DNA of 64,000 bases, from contig OY755242.1 of the NCBI GenBank assembly GCA_963576725.1, positions 2,060,404 to 2,124,403 of the forward strand, in the 5' to 3' direction. The position numbers and the translations under genes are program-made. Source of the stretch: Azorinus chamasolen (lineage: Eukaryota; Mollusca; Bivalvia; Cardiida; Solecurtidae). The first letter of the stretch is position 1. Every line of letters starts with the position of its first letter. The notes beneath the pieces are model-generated. The model was given only the letters and a program-made list of their open reading frames with translations, ran no database searches and was not told the DNA's origin. Of the stretch, positions 57,085-64,000 are shown in pieces.

Positions 57085-58851
57085 CAAGAGAGGTCACAGT
57101 CACGTGACAAATGCCCCCAAAAATTGTACCATGTGACCTTGACATTTGAACCATGGACCAGGGAGTTGACACATTGTCTTTGTAAGGTGAACATTTGTGC
57201 CAGGTTCCTTTGAAATCCATTCATAGATAAACAAGTAATTGTACCCTGTGACCTTGACCTTTGACATATGGACCAGGGAGCTGAACACGACACATCGTCT
57301 TTGTCTGGTGAACATCTGTGCCAAGTTATATTGAAATCCATTGATAGATAAAAATGTTACAGACCGGACACGAAATTTGTGACAAAGTAATTGTATTCTG
57401 TGACCTTGACCTTTGACCCATGGACCAGGGAGTTGAAAGCGACACATCGTCTCTGTCTGGTGAACATTTGTGCCAATTCATATTGAAATCCATTGATATA
57501 TTAAGAAGTTACAGACCGGACACGAAATTTGTGACAAAGTAATTGTACCCTGTGACCTTGACCTTTGACCTATGGACCAGGGAGTTGAAAGCGACACATC
57601 ATCTTTGTGTGGTGAACATTTGTGCCAAGTTATATTGAAATCCATTGATAGATAAAGAAGTTACAGACCGGACACGAAATTAGTGACAAAGTAATTGTAC
57701 CCTGTGACCTTGACCTTTGACCTATGGACCTGGGAGTTGAACGTGACACATTGTCTTTGTGTGGTGAACATTTGTGCCAAGTTATATTGAAATCCATTGA
57801 TAGATGAAGAAGTTACAGACCGGACACGAAATTTGTGACAAAGTTATTGTACCCTGTGACCTTGACCTTTGACCCATGGACCTGGGAGTTGAACGCGACA
57901 CATCGTCTTTGTGTGGTGAACATTTGTGGCAAGTTATATTCAAATCCATTGATAGATAAAGAAGTTACAGGCCGGACACGAAATTTGTGACAAAGTAATT
58001 GTACCCTGTGACCTTGACCTTTGACCTATGGACCTGGGAGTTGAACGTGACACATTGTCTTTGTGTGGTGAACATTTGTGCCAAGTTATATTGAAATCCA
58101 TTGATAGATGAAGAAGTTACAGACCGGACACGAAATTTGTGACAAAGTTATTGTACCCTGTGACCTTGACCTTTGACCTATGGACCTGGGAGTTGAACGC
58201 GACACATTGTCTTTGTGTGGTGAACATTTGTGCCAAGTTATATTGAAATCCATCAATAGATGAAGAAGTTACAGACCGGACACGAAATTTTTGACAAAGT
58301 AATTGTACCCTGTGACCTTGACCTTTGACCCATGGACCAGGGAGTTAAACGCGACACATCGTCTCTGTCTGGTGAACATTTGTGGCAAGTTATATTGAAA
58401 TCCATTGATAGATAAAGAAGTTACAGACCGGACACGAATTTGGGACGGATGGAAGGACAGACGGACAGACGGACAGACGGACATACTAACAAATGGGTAG
58501 TTGTGTGACTTTTTCCTTTGATCTTTTCTTGTGTGACTAGTCCCACAAGAAAAACTATTTTTGGCTATAACTTTGGAAAAGAATGATCTGGAAGCTAACC
58601 CTAACCCTAACCCTATGTCCCACAACTGGCCAGGTTAATGTCACAAGAAATGGCCAGGTTAATGTCACAAGAGATGGCCAGGTTAATGATTTTACTTGTG
58701 GGACTAGTTAGAAAAAGTCACACAACTACCCTTTGGTGAGTGCGGACGGACGGACGGACGGACGGACGGACAGACGGACAGACGGACAGACAGACGGACA
58801 GACGGAAAGACGGACAATGCGATTACTATATGCCCGCCTTTGGGGGCATAA
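57085..58851 (+). mobile_element. F2 element, complete, nested in long F1, holding T copy E
   Basis: CAAGAGAGGTCACAGTCACG, box ATGCCCCC, and about nine 152-base units with TGTGACCTTGACCTTTGACC. A long ACGGACGG tract is split by T, and the end is ATGCCCGCCTTTGGGGGCAT then AA. The empty site is visible in the other long F1 near 1428-1440 (ATATGGGAAAAAAGCTTTA). Confidence 0.9.
58489..58744 (+). mobile_element. T element, copy E
   Basis: Same ends and CCCTAA units (near 58597-58617). Flanked by GGACAGACGGACATACTAAC and GTGCGGACGGACGG. Shares GTGTGACTAGTCCCACAAG with copy B, and both carriers are F2, so these two probably descend from one F2+T composite. Confidence 0.85.
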
Positions 58852-59969
58852 AAAGCTTTAAAAGCTTTCTGCATTTTGAGAATTATCCACATAGTTTTCT
58901 CAATCTAAAATGAGTGTGTGTAATTTGTCTAAACACAATTCCTACTCTACTGATCAGGCTAAGGGTGATTACCAATACATTCCCACTGACCAGCTAGTCC
59001 TATCAGAGCACTGGCTTGGCTTATCTGAGGAAAACTTTAACCAGTAGAACCTTTAGACTGTAATTTCTGATGTGAAAATATATATACACAGGGCAGGGCC
59101 AATTTTAAACTCAGAACTATGATATTAACAAAACTCATAAAGGTATGCTAAGTTAATCTATACAACAAATATCTAAGCTCTGGGACATGTAGTTTTGACT
59201 AGAAGAGTTTCAAAGTTTTTCCTATGCATATATAGTGATCCCATGGGCTGTTTATGCAGTCAGCTAGAAAAAAACTGTCAATCCTATGTGTCAAATATAA
59301 AAGCTGAGAACCTTCTAGTTTGAGAGGAGAAGAATTTCAAAGTTTTCACTATATGTTTCTATTGAAAACTGAAAACCCCTGGGGCAGGGAAAATTATGAC
59401 CCCAGGGGCATAATTTATATAACTTTTGTAGAGGACCAACAGATGATGCTATGTACCAAAGATGAAAGCTGAGAACCCTGTAGATTCAGAGGAGAAGATT
59501 TTTAAAGGTTGAAATTGTTGACGCCCGACGACGGACGCCGACGGACGACGGACATCAGGCGATCACAAAAGCTCACCCGGAGCTAAAAAACAGATAATTT
59601 GACATTTGACCCTGAAGGATGACCTTGACCTTGACATGTCACCCCTCAAAATATGCAGCTTCATTAGATACACAAGCATGCCAAATATCAAGTCTCTATC
59701 TCTAAATGGCCCAAAAGTTATGGCCAATGTTAAAGTTGGTGATTTGACCCATATATTTGACCTCTGACCTTGAAGGATGACCTTGACCTTTACATGTCAC
59801 CCCTCAAAATGTGAGACTTTATGAGATACATATGCATGCCAAATATCAAGTCTCTATCTGTACTGGCTCAAAAGTTATGACCAATGTTAAAGTTGCTGAC
59901 AAACAAACAGACAGACAAACAGACAGGGCAAAAACAATATGCCCCCCAGATTTGATCTGGGGGGCATAA

Positions 59970-60276
59970 AAATACCCCCAGAACACAACTTAATGACCCC
60001 ATGCATATGTTTTTCAATTTAAAGAATAATTTCTCAAATATTACCTCAAAGGTATAGAGTTTTATATAGTTTGGATAATAATGAGAAGCAAAGTGTGTAC
60101 TTTGAATACAAATAATTCACTATCTTACATGGATTAAACTGTTTGCAAAGTTTATGACAAATAAGTTGTATATTATTTTGTTAATGAAATAAATTCAATT
60201 CAATGCCTTGATTCACCATTGTCCATTAAACAAACTCTGCATACAAATTACTACTGGTAACACTTAATGTATATAC
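59970..60276. other. Intronic sequence without features
   Basis: AT-rich; no array or terminus. Ends at the donor of the exon at 60277-60336. Confidence 0.4.
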
Positions 60277-60336
60277 CCCTTGGTCTGTCTCTCAGGCTTT
60301 CCTTTAGAATTTGGTCTCGAACTGTATCCATCATGG
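60277..60336 (-). CDS. Putative internal exon of the minus-strand host gene (most 5' one seen)
   Basis: On the minus strand TTATTTTCATTGTTGTAG precedes 60 bases followed by GTATAT. The open frame has one leading and two trailing split-codon bases: HDGYSSRPNSKGKPERQTK. A second frame is also open (MMDTVRDQIL...), but only the first agrees in phase with the other three exons. Basic and polar, no known motif. Confidence 0.5.
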
Positions 60337-60668
60337 CTACAACAATGAAAATAAATCATAAGGACTTAAACATGTATTGTAAGGCAATCCATAGTTACAT
60401 TAAAGTACCTCAAAACCTTAAAGCGGTTAAAAGATGATCATATATGAGAAATGCAAACAGTTATATAAGTTAAATAAGACACATGACATTGTCAATTTTA
60501 GGTCAAAGCCATAGAAAACTGAATATGGTATATCAGCTGAATATGGTGTGCATGTCAACCAACAGACAGACAGCAAAATTAATATACCGCTCCCCCTTGT
60601 GATGGTTATATTTTTTTTTTAAAGTTTTAAAATGTCCAGTATAATACAAATAGGATTCACAATTAATG

Positions 60669-60723
60669 GCGAGCACAGCTCGCAAGAATGGCCGAAGGCC
60701 ATTCTTGCGAACGAAGTGAGCTC
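60669..60723. repeat. Palindrome with CGCAAGAATGGCC arms
   Basis: CGCAAGAATGGCC and GGCCATTCTTGCG close on a 3-base loop; outer GAGC/GCTC bases extend the stem with mismatches. Confidence 0.8.
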
Positions 60724-60814
60724 TATGGTAACGCGTAGGATATAATTTTGGTTTTTTAGGCTGTACATTGTTAACCTGGAATCAGATCTGCTGATGTTTA
60801 CTTCCGGTTTTGAC

Positions 60815-60884
60815 CATGGAGGGAAATAACCGGTGTGTTCCGAGTGATTCATGGAGGGAAATAACCGGTGTGTTCCGAGTGATT
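60815..60884 (+). repeat. 35-base tandem duplication
   Basis: CATGGAGGGAAATAACCGGT with its following 15 bases occurs twice head to tail without differences. Confidence 0.9.
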
Positions 60885-61582
60885 CCTATATTCCTAACTC
60901 TGACGGAATATGACGAGTAGTTACGATTGAATACCCGACAGTCCACACAAATCGCAACAACGTTTGTCTACGAAGAAAATCGATATTCTAAAACTTACTA
61001 CATTGAAAATTGCATTTCGTTTCGGTATAGATTAGATTTAACTATTTTAATCGCTGGTTTTTTTTGCCAGAAAATTAATGTTTTCCGTTCGGTAAACATC
61101 TCCGTCCGACATCCAGTTAGCGGTAAAGGCCGAGTGTATGTGTGTCAAATCTGATGACGTATTTATCCACAACTTGTCAGTGACGTAGTTGTGGTCACAT
61201 GATGTGGTCGTCTGCAGTGCATTTTGTTTACATACAAGGCTCAGCTATGTTACTCTTCCGGTTCCTACTGTCAATAACTTTGTATGTGAGTAATTTAGAC
61301 ATTGATTTTTTTTTCATTTGAATCAGTTCTCAATACAAAACATCACATTATTTGAATAAGATCTACATCTAGATATTTATCCCGGTGTAGGGTGTTTTCG
61401 ACGGTGTAAGCGGTTTTCGTAAATTTGACCTACTTAAACAAATGCCGATTGCTTGAATAAATATGCGAGTGAAACATGCAAACGAATGTATATCACTGAG
61501 ATTTTATAAAGAACTAGGTCTACGGTAACGTAGAATTGTTTGTGAAATCTGACTTGTTCTTTCCGAATACTCTATCCGAATA
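60885..61582. other. Unclassified, possibly LTR sequence
   Basis: GC-poor, no arrays. If the primer-binding-site call at 61968 is right, part of this region would be the LTR, but I could not define its left edge. Confidence 0.3.
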
Positions 61583-61775
61583 GTCTGTCTGTCTGCAAGT
61601 CTGTCTGTCAGTGTACTGTTTAATTTAGTAAGTTTCGTAGTCTTTCTGTCCTTCTTACTTACCAGTAAGTAAGTTCTTTAAATGGATACTGTTTTACATA
61701 AATCAGCCTGTCTGTCTGACTTCTTTAAATAGGCCTACTGGTTTACAAAAATCATTCTGTCTGTCTGTCTCACAT
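61583..61775. repeat. CTGT-rich simple repeats
   Basis: Three short CTGTCTGTCTG runs separated by 60-80 bases, part of a loosely repeated unit with TTTAAAT...TACTG...TTTACA...ATCA. Confidence 0.7.
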
Positions 61776-61967
61776 ACAGCCACATCTAACATCCCAGACA
61801 TAGATCTACAGCCTTGAAGACATATTCTCTAATTACAATCACTCTACACAGAAAGTTAATTTAACATTATTGAACAACTTGAAGGCTTAGCAACATCATT
61901 TAACACAGACATCACAACTTTAAAGGTTGGGAGCATACCACCAGCATCACTTCAGACTTCGACATTT

Positions 61968-61980
61968 TGGCGCCCAACGG
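61968..61980 (+). promoter_or_regulatory. Possible tRNA-Lys-type primer binding site of an LTR retrotransposon
   Basis: TGGCGCCCAACGG follows TTCGACATTT, which could be an LTR ending in CA. The motif is typical of Ty3/gypsy-like elements primed by tRNA-Lys. The following 480 bases, with repeated GACACCGACGGCAG, would be the leader. No gag or pol frame is present; F2 begins at 62468. Confidence 0.4.
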
Positions 61981-62467
61981 AAATAACCCATTGGTTGAGA
62001 TATATGAACATAAACAGTAATAGTAAGAAACTCTTGACGTGTTCTTTAGACTTGTGTAGAGTTGACATAACTCGGTAGAGTTGTGTAGAGTTATTGTGTG
62101 TTGACACCGACGCAGTTCGAGACTGACGCAGTTCGACACCGACGGCAGAGCGATTACGACGGCAATTCGACACCGACGGCAGATTATATACCGACATGTG
62201 GCAATGTGAATCAACGGTGGAATAGTTTTGTGGCTCTGTTAGTGCTTATGAGACACTTGTATTTGTGTGCCAGAGTCAAAGAACACTTAGTTACATGTGT
62301 AAAGACAGTGTAGTGGTGTCCAGTTCTGGTGGCCATAGTGAAGACAACATGTGTAAAGTGTTTGTGAGTAAAACTTTTATTATGAAGATCAAGGATTGCA
62401 GTTTTTGACTGGTAATTTGTTCTTAGATTAATTATTCAGTCGATTAGAGGCTGATTTTTCTATTAAA

Positions 62468-63700
62468 CAAGAGATGTCACAGTCACGTGACAAATGCCCC
62501 CAAAAATTGTACTCTGTGACCTTGACCTTTGACATATGGACCAGGGAGCTGAACGCGACACATCGTCTTTGTGTGGTGAACATTTGTGGCAAGTTATATT
62601 GAAATCCATTGATAGATGAAGAAGTTACAGACCGGACACGAAATTTGTGACAAAGTAATTGTACCCTGTGACCTTGACCTTTGACCCATGGACCAGGGAG
62701 TTCAATGCGACACATCGTCTCTGTCTGGTGAACATTTGTGGCAAGTTATATTGAAATCCATTGATAGATGAAGAAGTTACAGACCGGACACGAAATTTGT
62801 GATAAGTAATTGTACCCTGTGACCTTGACCTTTGACCCATGGACCTGGGAGTTGAACGCGACACATCGTCTTTGTGTGGTGAACATTTGTGCCAAGTTAT
62901 ATTTAAATCCATTGATAGATGAAGAAGTTACAGACCGGACACGAAATTTGTGACAAAGTAATTGTACCCTGTGACCTTGACCTTTGACCCATGGACCTGG
63001 GAGTTGAACGCGACACATCGTCTTTGTGTGGTGAACATTTATGGCAAGTTATATTGAAATCCATTGATAGATGAAGAAGTTACAGACCGGACACGAAATT
63101 TGTGATAAGTAATTGTACCCTGTGACCTTGACCTTTGACCCATGGACCTGGGAGTTGAACGCGACACATCGTCTTTGTGTGGTGAACATTTGTGCCAAGT
63201 TATATTGAAATCCATTGATAGATGAAGAAGTTACAGACCGGACACGAAATTTGTGACAAAGTAATTGTACCCTGTGACCTTGACCTTTGACCCATGGACC
63301 TGGGAGTTGAACGCGACACATCGTCTTTGTGTGGTGAACATTTGTGGCAAGTTATATTGAAATCCATCGATAGATGAAGAAGTTACAGACCGGACACGAA
63401 ATTTGTGACAAAGTAATTGTACCCTGTGACCTTGACCTTTGACCCATGGACCGGGGAGTTGAACGCGACACATCGTCTCTGTCTGGTGAACATTTGTGCC
63501 AAGTTATATTGAAATCCATTTATAGATGAAGAAGTTACAGACCGGACACGAATTTGGGACGGAAGGACAGACGGACGGACAGACGGACAGACGGACAGAC
63601 GGACGGACGGACGGACAGACGGACAGACGGACAGACGGACAGACGGACAGACGGAAGGACGGACAATGCGATTACTATATGCCCACCTTTGGGGGCATAA
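62468..63700 (+). mobile_element. F2 element, complete, without T
   Basis: CAAGAGATGTCACAGTCACG start, box ATGCCCCC, and seven units of 152 bases that are almost identical to each other (63246 to 63398 is exactly one period). An uninterrupted GGACAGACGGACAGACGG tract of about 100 bases follows. It ends ATGCCCACCTTTGGGGGCAT then AA. The uniform units suggest recent expansion. This is the cleanest reference copy of F2. Confidence 0.9.
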
Positions 63701-64000
63701 AAATCTGATTTTGAAAGCAATAACTGCAGTTCTTGAATTTTCACATTTAACAGTGAGCTTATTGTACAAGTGTGGAAGTGATGCAAATTCACTGCATGCT
63801 CTAATTAATTGGTGCAGGATACATTTAATATTTCACGCCCTACTATTCCCTTCACAAATTAATAATTAATCCAGACAATAATAAAATCACAAGTGGAAAT
63901 GCTGCCATTTTGATCAAAATTATATATTTAAAAAAAAATCAGGTGAATATTAGCCTGATAATTACAGCTGGTTGCAATTTTGGTACATTCTTGGTTTACT
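63701..64000. other. Unclassified sequence at the window edge
   Basis: AT-rich; no repeat termini, exon signals or RNA gene seen. Confidence 0.4.

Larger units (their letters stand above)
52877..59589 (+). mobile_element. F1 element, long subtype, holding F7 and F2
   Basis: CAAGAGGGCCAGAATGGCCC start. The non-tandem interior at 56339-57084 and 58852-59250 matches 650-1790 of the copy at 479-2223. The 3' end is AGCTCACCCGGAGCTAAAAA (one hairpin arm lost). Comparison with the other long copy marks the two foreign insertions, at 52987-56338 and 57085-58851. Confidence 0.75.
52733..59969 (+). mobile_element. F8 element, 3' half, holding a long F1
   Basis: Units with GGATGACCTTGACCTTGACA and TGCCAAATATCAAGTCTCTA occur at 52733-52876 and resume at 59590. 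The 3' end is a short ACAGACAGACAAACAGACAG tract, then ATGCCCCCCAGATTTGATCT closed by GGGGGGCAT and AAAAA. The 5' terminus is not identified. Confidence 0.7.

Noticed and set aside
644..59590. A large segmental duplication between about 0.65-2.2 kb and 56.3-59.6 kb
   Set aside because: Similarity ends at F1 termini on both sides and the outer flanks differ, so two copies of one mobile subtype explain it.

Overview
This window looks like an animal (metazoan) nuclear chromosome, most likely from a bivalve mollusc. It has no bacterial-type operons, no rRNA or tRNA genes that I can see, and no CRISPR array. The evidence for animal DNA is a set of spliced exons, fragments of non-LTR and Penelope-type retrotransposons, a SINE, pogo/Tigger-type termini, and a very large load of short non-autonomous elements with internal tandem repeats. 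The bivalve assignment rests on recalled similarity of these repeats (pearl-like elements, the GTGAGTGAGTGA-type SINE) and has not been checked.

Host gene: four short blocks on the minus strand (60277-60336, 40755-40850, 18060-18194, 3078-3131) each have a pyrimidine tract + AG on one side, GT on the other and an open frame between. All are multiples of three and all use the same split-codon phase, so they can join in frame. I infer one minus-strand gene spanning most of the window, with introns of about 15-22 kb packed with transposons. Its product is hydrophilic and not recognised.

Repeats: most of the window is built from families named here F1-F9. Each complete family has the same plan: start CAAG or CTAG; a short hairpin; a 7-10 base box X; tandem units of about 150-165 bases; an RGAC (GGAC/AGAC) microsatellite; a terminal hairpin made of X-loop-X'; then TAA. 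X differs between families (GCTCACC, ATGCCCCC, ATACCCCC, ATGTCTCCCC, AGTCCCCC) but matches between the two ends of each family. Several insertions into identifiable host sequence show no target-site duplication. This fits Helitron/Helentron-associated non-autonomous elements. A further element, T, carries three telomere-type CCCTAA units and sits five times inside the RGAC tract of four different families.

Layout: 0-5.1 kb F1 copies and exon; 5.9-10.0 kb a DNA transposon with 54-base inverted ends; 10.6-13.1 kb F9 containing a minus-strand F4; 14.5-17.9 kb F4 copies containing T and F1; 18.1 kb exon; 18.7-25.1 kb a decayed LINE holding F5 (holding F1, holding a pogo-like MITE, holding a palindrome) and F2 (holding T); 25.7-29 kb a plus-strand Penelope-like fragment holding a SINE and F1; 31.5-34.8 kb F6 holding T holding F3; 35.3-40.2 kb F3b and F1 copies; 40.8 kb exon; 41-43.8 kb F1 with T; 44-48.1 kb F1 holding F4 holding F3; 48.7-52.2 kb a minus-strand Penelope-like element holding F1; 52.7-60 kb F8 holding a long F1 which holds F7 and F2 (holding T); 60.3 kb exon; 61-62.4 kb possible LTR-element leader; 62.5-63.7 kb F2. 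Short translated frames inside the tandem units are by-products of the repeats and are not annotated as genes.
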